Below, piece after piece: positions 36,717 through 45,236 of a DNA stretch of 64,000 nucleotides. The position numbers and the translations under genes were made by a program. Origin of the DNA: Zobellella maritima (lineage in GTDB: Bacteria > Pseudomonadota > Gammaproteobacteria > Enterobacterales > Aeromonadaceae); the NCBI RefSeq assembly GCF_003075035.1, contig NZ_QCZE01000001.1, positions 186,001 to 250,000 of the forward strand, written 5' to 3'. The stretch's first letter is position 1; each line of letters starts with the position of its first letter. The notes under the pieces were generated by a model. It was not told where the DNA came from. It did no database searches and saw only the letters and a program-made list of their open reading frames with translations.

Positions 36717-37279
36717 AAACCGGCCACAGTGAGCATGTCGATATGCTTGCCGGGCCGGGGGCAAGCTCATCCCTCGCAGCGCCGGCAAGGCGCTGGCTGC
36801 TGAAGGTGGACAGCGCCTCCATGGTCCTGATCCAGGCCACCATGGCAGTCATGGTGCTGCTGGTGTCGTCTCAGGTGTTAAGTCGTTATTTGTTTTCGGA
36901 GTCCATCGATTGGGCGGATGAAGGGTCTCGGCTGGCCTTCGTCTGGGCCATCTTCCTCGCCATTCCCCACGGGCTCAAGCAGGGGGTGCATGTGGGCATC
37001 GATGTGCTGACCAACCGGCTGCCGGCCCGCTGGCAGGAGCGACTCGCACGCTTCATGTTGCTGGTAAGCGGTGGGTTGATGGTGGTGGTCTGCTATCAGG
37101 CAGTGATGGTTTCTATCGACACCTGGGAAGAGCTGATGCCAACTCTGCCGGTGACCGCCTCGGTGTTCTATTTCCCGGTGATGCTTAGCTGCGGCCATGC
37201 CTTGCTGCACCTGCTGTTCATGGCCTGGCAGGGTACCGATACCTGGCGTGAGCCGGATAACGAGGAGGCAATCTCATGA
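36713..37279 (+). CDS. TRAP transporter small permease (DctQ family), system 1
   Basis: The 188-residue protein has four TM helices beginning with SMVLIQATMAVMVLLVSSQVLSRY, and the family motif SIDWADEGSRLAFVWAIFLAIPHGLKQGVHVGIDVL. It assembles with the large permease. A 25- to 30-residue hydrophilic N-terminal extension precedes the first helix. The gene overlaps its neighbours by ATGA on both sides, so the three TRAP genes form one operon. Confidence 0.88.
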   Translation: MKTGHSEHVDMLAGPGASSSLAAPARRWLLKVDSASMVLIQATMAVMVLLVSSQVLSRYLFSESIDWADEGSRLAFVWAIFLAIPHGLKQGVHVGIDVLTNRLPARWQERLARFMLLVSGGLMVVVCYQAVMVSIDTWEELMPTLPVTASVFYFPVMLSCGHALLHLLFMAWQGTDTWREPDNEEAIS

Positions 37280-38556
37280 CCACACTGGCCATCGTGTTGT
37301 TTCTGGTGCTGGCCCTGCTCGGCATGCCCCTGGCATTTTCCCTAGGTCTGGCGGCCTTGGGTGGTCTGGCCTACAGCGGCATCGAGCTGTCGGTATTGCC
37401 CCAGCGGATGATGCACGCGGTCAACTCCTTTCCGCTGATGGCGATTCCGTTGTTCATGCTGGCGGGGGAGCTGATGGTGGGTGGTCAGGTGATGCAGCGC
37501 ACCATCGATTTCGCCAACGCCGTCGTCGGTCGGGTCAAGGGTGGACTGGCCCATGTGACTCTGCTGTCCGGCCTGGGCCTGGCCTCGGTGACCGGTGCCG
37601 CCGTGGCCGGTGCCAGTGCCCTGGGCACCACCATGATGCCGTCGATGAAAAAGCATTACGACGTAGGCTTCGGCTCGGCGGTGGTGGCCTCGGCCTCCAA
37701 CCTGGGTCCCATTATTCCGCCCAGCGCAGCCATGATTGTCTATGCGTTGATGGCGGGCTCTTCGGTGTCGGTCGGCGGCCTCTTCATGGCCGGTGTTGTA
37801 CCCGGGATCCTGCTGGTGGTCGGCATGATGGGTTTGGCCAGCTATATCGCGCATCGCAAGGGTTATGCGCCCACCGGTGAACCCTTCAGCTGGAAAAATC
37901 TGCTGATCCAGGGCAAGCGGGCAGGGGCCATCATCCTGATGCCGGTAGTGGTGATCGGCGGTATCGTCGGTGGTGTCTTCACCGCCACCGAAGGGGCGGC
38001 CATCGCGGTGATTTACGCCTTTATCGTCGGCAAGTGGGTTACCCGCAAGCTGAGCTGGGACGATCTGCCGGGCTGCATGTTCCGGGCTGCCCTGACCTCG
38101 GCGGTAGTAGGCGCGCTGATCGCCTTTGCGACCCCGCTGACCTTCCTGTTTACCATAGAGTTGCTGCCGCTGCGGTTGTCGGAGTTCATCCAGGGCTTCA
38201 CCAGCAACCCCGAGGTGTTTCTCGCCATGGTGATGGTGATGCTGCTAATTGTCGGTATGTTTCTGGAGTCGAACGCAGCCTACATTATGTTGGTTCCGCT
38301 GTTTGCTCCCATCGCCCTGACCTACGGTATAGACCCGCTCTATTTCGGCTTTCTGTTCGTGTTCAACCTGGTGATCGGCATGATGACGCCCCCGGTTGGT
38401 GTGCTGCTGTTCGTGATGTGCGGCATTGCCAAGATTCCGATGTCCCAACTGTTGCGTTATGTCTGGCCCTTTATTGCCCTGCAATATCTGGTGCTGATGT
38501 TGTGCTGGATTTACCCGGAAATCGTGACGGCCCTGCCGCATGCCCTGGGTTATTGA
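37276..38556 (+). CDS. TRAP transporter large permease (DctM family), system 1
   Basis: The 426-residue membrane protein has the DctM pattern of about 12 helices, with the signatures MAIPLFMLAGELM near residue 55, GLASVTGAAVAGASALGTTMMPSMKK near 100 and ASNLGPIIPPSAAMIVYALMAG near 140. It uses a Na+ gradient to move the substrate captured by the binding protein. It overlaps dctQ by four bases, and the decarboxylase-like gene follows after 40 bases. Confidence 0.92.
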   Translation: MTTLAIVLFLVLALLGMPLAFSLGLAALGGLAYSGIELSVLPQRMMHAVNSFPLMAIPLFMLAGELMVGGQVMQRTIDFANAVVGRVKGGLAHVTLLSGLGLASVTGAAVAGASALGTTMMPSMKKHYDVGFGSAVVASASNLGPIIPPSAAMIVYALMAGSSVSVGGLFMAGVVPGILLVVGMMGLASYIAHRKGYAPTGEPFSWKNLLIQGKRAGAIILMPVVVIGGIVGGVFTATEGAAIAVIYAFIVGKWVTRKLSWDDLPGCMFRAALTSAVVGALIAFATPLTFLFTIELLPLRLSEFIQGFTSNPEVFLAMVMVMLLIVGMFLESNAAYIMLVPLFAPIALTYGIDPLYFGFLFVFNLVIGMMTPPVGVLLFVMCGIAKIPMSQLLRYVWPFIALQYLVLMLCWIYPEIVTALPHALGY

Positions 38557-38596
38557 TTGTTAACTGAAAAATCGTAAATTTTCCAAGGAGAAGATA

Positions 38597-39328
38597 ATGA
38601 CTGATCGTACATTGTTAGGTGTGTTAACTCCGTCTTCCAACACCACGCTGGAGCCGGTAACCGCCGACATTCTGCATGGGGTCGACAACACCAGCGCCCA
38701 CTTCGGCCGACTCAAGGTAACCGAGATTTCACTGACCGAGCAGGCCCTGAGCCAGTTCGACAACGAACCTTTCCTTGAGGCGTCCCGGCTGCTGGCTGAT
38801 GCCAGAATGCAGTCCGTTACCTGGAGCGGTACTTCGTCGGGCTGGCGCGGTTTTCAGGATGACGAAATATTGTGCGATGCCATCACCCGGGAAACCGGCA
38901 TTCCCGCCACCACCTCGGTGCTGGCGCTGAACGAGCTGTTCGACTTGACCGGGGTCAAACGTTTCGGCCTGGTTACCCCCTACCTGCATGACGTGCAGCA
39001 TAAAATCGTCGAGAATTATGGTCGCTCCGGTTACGAATGTGTGGCCGAGCGTCATCTCAACGACAAGGGGAACTTCTCCTATTCCGAGGTGAGCGAGCAG
39101 ACCCTCGCCAATATGGTACGCGAAGTGGCCAGAACCCAGGATTGTCAGGCGATCACCATTTTCTGTACCAACCTGCGCGGAGCCCGGGTGGCGGCTGAGC
39201 TGGAAAAGGAAATCGGTATTCCCATCTATGACACCATTTCTACCGGTATCTGGAAGGGCATGCTGCTGGCCGGTGCCGATCCCGGCAAGATTAAAAACTG
39301 GGGCAGTATTTTTTCGATTAAGCCATAA
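38597..39328 (+). CDS. Arylmalonate decarboxylase / maleate isomerase-like enzyme (Asp/Glu racemase superfamily)
   Basis: The 243-residue protein begins LLGVLTPSSNTTLEPVTADIL, the first motif of the maleate isomerase branch. The position of the first catalytic Cys of isomerases is GTSSGWRG, which resembles GTSLSFYRG of arylmalonate decarboxylase. The second Cys is kept (TIFCTNLRG), followed by IPIYDTISTGIWKGML. A single Cys of this kind is typical of the decarboxylase rather than of maleate isomerase. It is in the same direction as TRAP-1 and follows it by 40 bases, with AAGGAG before the ATG. Reaction and substrate are inferred only in class. Confidence 0.75.
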   Translation: MTDRTLLGVLTPSSNTTLEPVTADILHGVDNTSAHFGRLKVTEISLTEQALSQFDNEPFLEASRLLADARMQSVTWSGTSSGWRGFQDDEILCDAITRETGIPATTSVLALNELFDLTGVKRFGLVTPYLHDVQHKIVENYGRSGYECVAERHLNDKGNFSYSEVSEQTLANMVREVARTQDCQAITIFCTNLRGARVAAELEKEIGIPIYDTISTGIWKGMLLAGADPGKIKNWGSIFSIKP

Positions 39329-39338
39329 TTATATATTA
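39325..39338 (+). promoter_or_regulatory. Half-site of the candidate GntR operator before gntR
   Basis: ATAATTATATATTA shares 13 bases with the core and right half of the two full palindromes at 35640 and 40499. The left half is not conserved. It lies between the decarboxylase-like gene and gntR and may mediate autoregulation. Confidence 0.4.
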
Positions 39339-39503
39339 TGTAATATCAAGCCCTGGTTCGCCGGGGCTTCCATGCTCGAAAGCCCAATCCAGGCGGGACA
39401 GGGATCACGCTTGCTACGTCCGAATATGGCGCTTTCATGCAGCAGACAGTATGCTGCCCGGCTTAGAGCCGCGTCCAGATATAAATACAAGAAGGTGAGC
39501 ACT

Positions 39504-40196
39504 GTGGTCACTCCCATCAACAGTTACGGTAGAAATTCCCTGCGTCGTCGCTCCCTGCATGAGGAAGTGGCCGATTGTGTTCGCACCATGATCATCGAAG
39601 GTGAGCTGGAAGAAGGCCAGCGCATCAACGAGCCCGAGTTGTGTCAGCGACTTGATATTTCCCGAACCCCCCTGCGCGAGGCGCTGAAAGTGCTTCACTC
39701 CGAAGGCATGGTCACCATAGAGCCCAACCGGGGAGCCTGGGTAGCCACCATTACGGCCGAGGAGATTCGCGAGCATTTCGAGATCATTAGTACCCTGGAA
39801 CGGCGTGCCGCCGAGCTGGCCGCCATCAAGGCCAGCGAGAGCGATCTCACTCGACTGAGCCAGTTGCAGGAAAAGCTGGAGCACCACCACCAGGCCCAGG
39901 AACGTCATGAGTATTTCGAAATCAACCAGCATATTCACCGCTTGATCATCGAGCTGGCGAACAACGAAAGCCTGACTCATTTACACCATCAGCTGATGAA
40001 TCGCGTCAGTCGCGGGCGTTACCTGGCCATCGGTATGCAACATCGTTGGGACGAATCCGTCGATGAGCACAAAGCCCTGCTCGACGCCCTGCTGGCGCGC
40101 GATGGCGACAGAGCCGGCCGCATTCTGGCCGAGCATGTGATGCATACCGGTGAAACCGTGGTCAAAGAGCTGGAACAGCAACAAAAGGTTGGCTGA
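39504..40196 (+). CDS. GntR-family (FadR/FCD subfamily) transcriptional regulator
   Basis: The 230-residue regulator has an N-terminal winged helix (SLHEEVADCVRTMIIEGELEEGQRINEPELCQRLDISRTPLREALKVLHSEGMV) and a C-terminal all-helical FCD domain with metal-binding-type residues (EYFEINQHIHRLI; DEHKALLDALLARD; LAEHVMHTG). FCD regulators respond to small carboxylates or amino acids. GTG 39504 was chosen because GAAGG stands 8 bases before it; GTG 39495 is possible, and longer frames lack a site. Its place between the TRAP-1 and hydantoinase units, both preceded by the same palindrome, makes it the likely local regulator. Confidence 0.88.
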   Translation: MVTPINSYGRNSLRRRSLHEEVADCVRTMIIEGELEEGQRINEPELCQRLDISRTPLREALKVLHSEGMVTIEPNRGAWVATITAEEIREHFEIISTLERRAAELAAIKASESDLTRLSQLQEKLEHHHQAQERHEYFEINQHIHRLIIELANNESLTHLHHQLMNRVSRGRYLAIGMQHRWDESVDEHKALLDALLARDGDRAGRILAEHVMHTGETVVKELEQQQKVG

Positions 40197-40561
40197 CCGG
40201 ATCTTCGCTCAGCCCTTATTCCCTATCTGTTCATCCCTACCCTACAAAACGCCGCACGGCGGTACACCGCCGATGCCTTTAGCGTTTTTTCTGCACCTCG
40301 CCGGCCCTGGCCGCTCTTGTTTCCGCTGACCGTCAGCTCGGCTCTCCCTTTCTTGGTCACAATGCCACTGCGCCCCTGTATCACCTCTCGAATTCACATT
40401 TACACACAATATTTAACTAAAATGTTACAAATATAGTGATCCAGATCGCATATTGCCACCGTATCGATTGAGCGTTCTCTCGAGTAATGCTTAATTACGA
40501 ATATATAATTATATATTCAATCTGGCCTGTCCGGCAGGCAAACGGCAAAAGAGGAAGGCAT
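40197..40561. promoter_or_regulatory. Regulatory region before the hydantoinase operon
   Basis: The 365 bases have no gene. A CRP-like site AGTGA-TCCAGA-TCGCA lies at 40435-40450 and the 20-base palindrome at 40499-40518. The first 200 bases hold nothing recognisable. Confidence 0.5.
40499..40518 (+). promoter_or_regulatory. Candidate GntR operator before hydantoinase gene
   Basis: GAATATATAATTATATATTC is a perfect 20-base palindrome, 44 bases before the hydantoinase ATG. It matches the site before TRAP-1 at 19 of 20 positions. Confidence 0.65.
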
Positions 40562-41983
40562 ATGTCTGAATTCGATCTGGTAATCCGCAATGGCCGCATC
40601 GCGACCGCCGCCGATATTACCGAATGTGATCTGGCCATAACGGATGGCCGCATCGTCGCCATGGGCGAGGAGTTAGGTCCGGGCCGGCAGGAAATCGACG
40701 CCCGGGGATTGTGGGTATTGCCAGGCGGGGTCGACGCCCACTGCCACCTGGATCAACCCATGCCGGAAGGACTACGCATGGCCGACGACTTTCACTCCGG
40801 CACCCGCTCCGCGGCCTGCGGCGGCACCACTACTGTGATGCCGTTTGCGGCCCAGGAAAAGGGCCAGTCCCTGAAGGCGGCGGTGGCGGATTATCACAAT
40901 CGCGCCGAGGGAAAGGCCTTTGTCGACTATGCCTTCCACCTGATCGTCACCGACCCCACCGAGACGGTGCTCAAGGAAGAGCTGCCCGAACTTATCCGCC
41001 AGGGCTGCACCTCCTTCAAGATCTACATGACCTATGACGATCTCAAGCTCAACGACGGCCAGATCCTCGACGTGTTGGCCCTGGCCCGCACCGAAGGCGC
41101 CATGGCCATGATCCATGCGGAGAACGCCGACTGCATCGGCTGGCTGACCCAGCGTCTGCTCGACGCCGGCCACACCGCGCCCAAGTATCACGCTGCGTCC
41201 CGCCCCATGCTGGTGGAGCGGGAGGCGACCCACAGGGCCATCGTCCTGTCCGAGCTGGTGGACGTGCCCATCCTGGTGGTACATGTATCCGGTGCCGAGG
41301 CGGTGGAGCAAATCCGCTGGGCACGCAGCAAGGGCATCAGCATCTATGCGGAAACCTGTCCCCAATACCTGTTCCTCACTGCCGAGGATTTGGGGATTGA
41401 TGGTTACCAGGGTGCCAAGTGCGTATGCAGCCCACCGCCCCGGGATCAGTCCAACCAGCAGGTGATCTGGGACGGCCTGGACGATGGCCTGTTCACCATC
41501 TTCTCCTCGGATCATGCCCCCTTCCGTTACGAGGACCCCCAGGGCAAGAAACCGGGCGGGGAGGAGGTGGCCTTCCCCTACATCCCCAATGGCATTCCCG
41601 GTCTGGAAACCCGGCTGCCGCTGCTGTTCTCGGAAGGGGTCAACAAAGGCCGAATCAGCCTCAACAAGTTCGTCGAGCTGACCGCCACCAACCCGGCCAA
41701 GCTCTACGGCCTGTATCCGCGCAAGGGCACCATCGCCGTCGGCGCCGATGCCGACATCGCCATCTGGGATCCAAAGCGGCAAGTCACCATCCGCAACGAG
41801 ATGCTGCATCACGATGTGGACTACACCCCCTATGAAGGCCGTACCGTCACCGGCTGGCCGGTACTCACCCTGAGCCGCGGCGAACTGGTCTGGCGCGACG
41901 GCGAGGTCCTGGGCCGGGCAGGGCACGGCCACTTCCAGCCCTGCGGCAAGCCGGACATGGCCAGGCCCAAGGTCAGGGGCTGA
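40562..41983 (+). CDS. Dihydropyrimidinase / D-hydantoinase family amidohydrolase
   Basis: The 473-residue cyclic amidase opens hydantoin, dihydropyrimidine or related rings. The metal site is complete: HCHLD (two His near residue 60), the carboxylated Lys in SFKIYMTYDD near 150, His in MAMIHAENAD near 183, His in VVHVSGAEA near 239, and Asp in SSDHAPF near 316. GGVDAHCHL and the final NPAKLYGLYPRKGTIAVGADADI are typical. ATG 40562 follows AGAGGAAGGCAT; an earlier ATG at 40487 lies upstream of the operator and is rejected. The racemase-like gene follows after 4 bases. Confidence 0.92.
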   Translation: MSEFDLVIRNGRIATAADITECDLAITDGRIVAMGEELGPGRQEIDARGLWVLPGGVDAHCHLDQPMPEGLRMADDFHSGTRSAACGGTTTVMPFAAQEKGQSLKAAVADYHNRAEGKAFVDYAFHLIVTDPTETVLKEELPELIRQGCTSFKIYMTYDDLKLNDGQILDVLALARTEGAMAMIHAENADCIGWLTQRLLDAGHTAPKYHAASRPMLVEREATHRAIVLSELVDVPILVVHVSGAEAVEQIRWARSKGISIYAETCPQYLFLTAEDLGIDGYQGAKCVCSPPPRDQSNQQVIWDGLDDGLFTIFSSDHAPFRYEDPQGKKPGGEEVAFPYIPNGIPGLETRLPLLFSEGVNKGRISLNKFVELTATNPAKLYGLYPRKGTIAVGADADIAIWDPKRQVTIRNEMLHHDVDYTPYEGRTVTGWPVLTLSRGELVWRDGEVLGRAGHGHFQPCGKPDMARPKVRG

Positions 41984-41987
41984 GACC

Positions 41988-42671
41988 ATGCGCCTGCTGC
42001 TTGTCAACGCCAATACCAGCCGGAATATCACCGAGCACCTGGCCGCCGAGGCCCGGCTGTCCTTGCCGGCAGGCTGGCAGCTGAGCACCGCCACCGGCGC
42101 CTTTGGCGCAGCGGTAATCCAGAGCCGCCGGGACTGCGCCATCGCCGAGCATGCCTGTATCGAGGCAGCCGAAGCCAGGGTGGAAGGGTGTGATGCCGTG
42201 GTAGTTGGCGTGTCGCTGGACATCGGCTTGTGGGCCCTGCGGCAGACCCTGAATGTGCCGGTGGTCGGCCTGCTGGAGGCTTCATTGATGACCGCCTGCA
42301 TGGTCAGCGGCCGCTATGGCCTGGTGGTGATGGGGCGGCAGACGATGCCCCTCTACCGGGAGTTGGTCGCCCGTCATGGCCAGGAAGCCAGATTGGCCGG
42401 GATCGAGGCCATCTGTGCCGGTGCGCCCGAGGTGTATGCAGCGCCGGAACAGTTTGCATCGACCCTGGTCGAGGCAGCCAATCGGCTGGTAGCCAGCGGG
42501 GCTGAGAGCGTCATCCTGGTCGGGGCGGTAGTGGCCGGCATGCATCGCCGACTGCAGCCCAGGGTCGCGGTGCCGCTGCTCGACGGCATGGCCTGTGCCG
42601 TCACCCAGGCCTGCGGCCTGGCCGGCCTGGTATTGCCCAAGGCTGAGGCAGGCAGTGTTCGACCGAGTTAA
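41988..42671 (+). CDS. Hydantoin-racemase-like protein lacking both catalytic cysteines
   Basis: The 227-residue protein belongs to the Asp/Glu/hydantoin racemase family: it begins LLLVNANTSRNIT and keeps the domain order, including PVVGLLEASLMTACMVSGRYGLVVMGR and VAVPLLDGMACAVTQA. The two catalytic Cys of hydantoin and allantoin racemases are replaced: the ACxGDPGL site reads GVSLDIGL, and the LGCAGM site reads VGAVVAGM. A cofactor-free two-base Cys mechanism is therefore not possible. It lies 4 bases after the hydantoinase and is surely cotranscribed. It may be a binding or accessory protein, or an enzyme with another mechanism. Confidence 0.8.
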   Translation: MRLLLVNANTSRNITEHLAAEARLSLPAGWQLSTATGAFGAAVIQSRRDCAIAEHACIEAAEARVEGCDAVVVGVSLDIGLWALRQTLNVPVVGLLEASLMTACMVSGRYGLVVMGRQTMPLYRELVARHGQEARLAGIEAICAGAPEVYAAPEQFASTLVEAANRLVASGAESVILVGAVVAGMHRRLQPRVAVPLLDGMACAVTQACGLAGLVLPKAEAGSVRPS

Positions 42672-42721
42672 TCAAGGAACCGGGGATTCCCCATCATCAG
42701 TAAGTACATCAAGGAGTGAGT

Positions 42722-43888
42722 ATGTCATACAAGAGTGGTCGTCATTTTCTGCAGATCCCGGGACCATCGCCGGTACCGGATCGCATCCTGAGCGCCATGA
42801 GCTATCAGACTATCGATCATAGGGGACCCGAGTTTGCTGAGCTGGGGCAGGAAGTGCTGGCCGGCATCAAGCGGATTTTCAAGACCGACAGCCCTGTGGT
42901 GATCTACCCAGCCTCGGGGACCGGTGCCTGGGAGGCGGCCTTGGTCAATACCCTGAGCGCCGGCGACACAGTGCTGATGTGCGAGACCGGCCAGTTCGCC
43001 ACCCTCTGGCATGAACTGGCCACCAAGCTGGGGCTGGAGGTGGAGTTCATCCCAGGTGACTGGCGCCACGGCGCCGACCCTCAGGCCATCGAAGCCCGGC
43101 TGAAAGCCGATAGCGAGCAGCGGATCAAGGCGGTGTGTGTGGTGCATAACGAAACCTCCACCGGCGTAACCAGCCGGATCCCTGAGATCCGCCGGGCCAT
43201 CGACAACAGCAACCACCCTGCGTTGTTCCTGGTCGATACCATCTCCGGGCTGGCGTCCGCCGACTATCGTCACGACGAGTGGGGTGTGGACGTCACCGTA
43301 TCCGGCTCCCAGAAAGGCTTGATGCTGCCGCCGGGGATCAGCTTCAACGCCCTCAGCGACAAGGCGCTGGCCGCGGCCAAGCAGGCCAGGCTGCCCAAGT
43401 CTTACTGGGACTGGCAGCCGATGCTGGCCAGCAACGCCACCGGCTATTTCCCCCATACCCCGGCCACTAACCTGCTGTTCGGCCTGAAAGAAGCGATCCA
43501 CATGCTGGAAGTCGAGGGCCTGGACCAGGTATTCGCCCGTCACCAGCGCCATGCGGAGGCCACCCGTCGTGCGGTGCGCGCCTGGGGCCTGGAGGTGCTG
43601 TGCCTTAACGAGCATGAATACAGCCCGGTGCTAACTGCCGTGGTGCTACCTGACGGGCATGATGCCGATCGGCTGCGCCGGGTGATCCTGGAACGGTTCG
43701 ATATGTCCCTGGGGGCGGGCCTGGGCAAGCTCAAGGGCAGGATATTCCGTATCGGCCACTTGGGCGATATCAACGATCTGACTCTGCTCGGCACCCTGGC
43801 AGGTGTCGAGATGGGGCTGTCCTGTGCCGGCGTGCCCCATCAGGCCGGTGGCGTGCAGGCGGCGATGAGCTACCTGGCCGATACCTGA
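42722..43888 (+). CDS. Class V aminotransferase (serine/alanine-glyoxylate type)
   Basis: The 388-residue PLP enzyme begins SGRHFLQIPGPSPVPDRILSAM and contains IYPASGTGAWEAALVNTL, CVVHNETSTGVTSRI, FLVDTISGLASADYRHDEWGVDV and the PLP lysine in VSGSQKGLMLPPGISF near residue 200. It groups by motifs with serine-glyoxylate, aspartate-glyoxylate (BhcA) and ureidoglycine-glyoxylate aminotransferases, and the donor cannot be told apart by eye. ATG 42722 follows AAGGAG by five bases. No other gene of the beta-hydroxyaspartate cycle is nearby. It is in line with the hydantoinase operon. Confidence 0.85.
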   Translation: MSYKSGRHFLQIPGPSPVPDRILSAMSYQTIDHRGPEFAELGQEVLAGIKRIFKTDSPVVIYPASGTGAWEAALVNTLSAGDTVLMCETGQFATLWHELATKLGLEVEFIPGDWRHGADPQAIEARLKADSEQRIKAVCVVHNETSTGVTSRIPEIRRAIDNSNHPALFLVDTISGLASADYRHDEWGVDVTVSGSQKGLMLPPGISFNALSDKALAAAKQARLPKSYWDWQPMLASNATGYFPHTPATNLLFGLKEAIHMLEVEGLDQVFARHQRHAEATRRAVRAWGLEVLCLNEHEYSPVLTAVVLPDGHDADRLRRVILERFDMSLGAGLGKLKGRIFRIGHLGDINDLTLLGTLAGVEMGLSCAGVPHQAGGVQAAMSYLADT

Positions 43889-43992
43889 GGCCGGTTTATC
43901 AATTTGAAGGAGTATCGAGTTTTACCGGCTTGGCCGATGGCCGGGCCTTTGCGCAACGGTGCGCAACAACAACCTCAAGGAAGGAGTAAGTG

Positions 43993-45033
43993 ATGATGCG
44001 AAAACTGCTGGTCTCTGCATTGGTATGCGCCGCCATGTCGGGAACCCCGGCGATGGCGGAAGACACTATCAAGCTGAAGGTTATCGGGCAACCGCTGGCC
44101 ACCGGGCTTATCCAGAAGAACAAGGAGCAGCCCTTCTTCGAAACCCTGGCCGAGAAAACCGGCCTGCCGCTGGAGGTGAACTACAAGCCGCTGGATACCA
44201 CCGGCATCAAGGATGTGGAGCAGCTGCGGGTGCTCAAGTCGGGTATGTTCGATCTGGTCTCGCTGCGTATGTCCCAGATCTCCCGCGACGAGCCCACCAT
44301 ACTCGGGCTGGATCTGGTCGGCCTGAGCCCGGATTTCGCCCAGGGACGCAAGGTCGCCGAGGCCTACAAGGATACGGTCGACAAGCGGCTGCAGGCGCGC
44401 TTCAACACCAAGCTGCTGGGCGTCTGGCCGTTCGGTCCCCAGGTGATGTTCTGTAACCATCCGATCGCCAGCCTGTCAGATGTCAAGGGGCTGAAAGTCC
44501 GGGTCTATGATCAGAACCTGGCCCAGTTTGTCGAGTCGGTGGGCGGCATTCCCGTGCCCATCGGTTTCGGCGACGTGCACCAGAGTCTGGCTCTGGGGGT
44601 GATCGACTGCGCCATTACCGGCCCCAGCTCGGCCAACTCCGCCGGCTGGCCCGAGGTCACCACCCATGTGCTGCCGTTGGGCTTCCAAATGGCACTCAAT
44701 GGCTATGGTATCAATCTCAAGGCCTGGAACAAGCTGGCACCCGAGCAGCAGGTCAAGCTGCAGGCCGCTTTCGATGAACTGAACGAGGAGATCTGGCGCT
44801 ATTCCGAGGAGCTGTACCTGGACGCCGGCCGCTGTAATGTCGGTGGCGAACCCTGCACCACGGGCAACAAGTTCGATCTGGTCGAGGTGCCGGTGTCCGA
44901 ACAGGACCTGAGCATTGTCGCCAACACGGTGAAAGACGTGTCTTTCCCCACCTGGGCCGAAGTCTGCAACAAGACCAATCCCGACTGTGCCAGCGATTGG
45001 AAGCGTGATGTCGGCGCCATTGCCGGCATGTAA
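43993..45033 (+). CDS. TRAP transporter substrate-binding protein (DctP family), system 2
   Basis: The 346-residue exported protein has a signal peptide ending at AMA-ED and DctP features: VEQLRVLKSGMFDLVSLRMSQIS, the arginine-bearing DVKGLKVRVYDQN and a hinge LGVIDCAITGPSSANSAGWPEV. It differs from the system 1 protein and has a C-terminal region with several Cys (GRCNVGGEPCTTG; EVCNKTNPDCASD) that could form disulfides. AAGGAG is six bases before ATG 43993; a GTG just upstream is possible. A GC hairpin at 45048-45061 separates it from dctQ. Confidence 0.86.
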   Translation: MMRKLLVSALVCAAMSGTPAMAEDTIKLKVIGQPLATGLIQKNKEQPFFETLAEKTGLPLEVNYKPLDTTGIKDVEQLRVLKSGMFDLVSLRMSQISRDEPTILGLDLVGLSPDFAQGRKVAEAYKDTVDKRLQARFNTKLLGVWPFGPQVMFCNHPIASLSDVKGLKVRVYDQNLAQFVESVGGIPVPIGFGDVHQSLALGVIDCAITGPSSANSAGWPEVTTHVLPLGFQMALNGYGINLKAWNKLAPEQQVKLQAAFDELNEEIWRYSEELYLDAGRCNVGGEPCTTGNKFDLVEVPVSEQDLSIVANTVKDVSFPTWAEVCNKTNPDCASDWKRDVGAIAGM

Positions 45034-45045
45034 TGCCGCACTGAG

Positions 45046-45063
45046 GCGGGGGCTTGCCCCCCC
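45046..45063 (+). other. Intercistronic GC hairpin in TRAP-2 operon
   Basis: GGGGG-CTTG-CCCCC lies 15 bases after the SBP stop and is not followed by a T-run. Such hairpins often stabilise the upstream SBP message, giving more binding protein than permease. The rest of the 203-base gap to dctQ holds no gene. Confidence 0.45.
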
Positions 45064-45236
45064 ATGTCTGTAAAACGGAATTAGCTGGCTTCCCACCGAC
45101 ACGCCGTAAACCCATCCATGGGGGCTCTGCTGCGCCGTCCTGGCGCAGGAGGTCGGCTTGAAAGCCAGCCAATCCCGTTCACTGACAGGCATCGGGGCCG
45201 GTTTTCCGCTTTTACGCTGCGACAAGGAGGTAGGTA

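Noticed and set aside
40772-42301. A 509-codon minus-strand frame opposite the hydantoinase and racemase genes
   Set aside because: Shadow frame; both plus-strand genes have complete family motifs and ribosome sites.
41988-43888. Interpretation as an allantoin (hpx) or beta-hydroxyaspartate (bhc) cluster
   Set aside because: The racemase lacks its Cys pair, allantoate amidohydrolase and the other hpx genes are absent, and bhcB, bhcC and bhcD homologues are not present.
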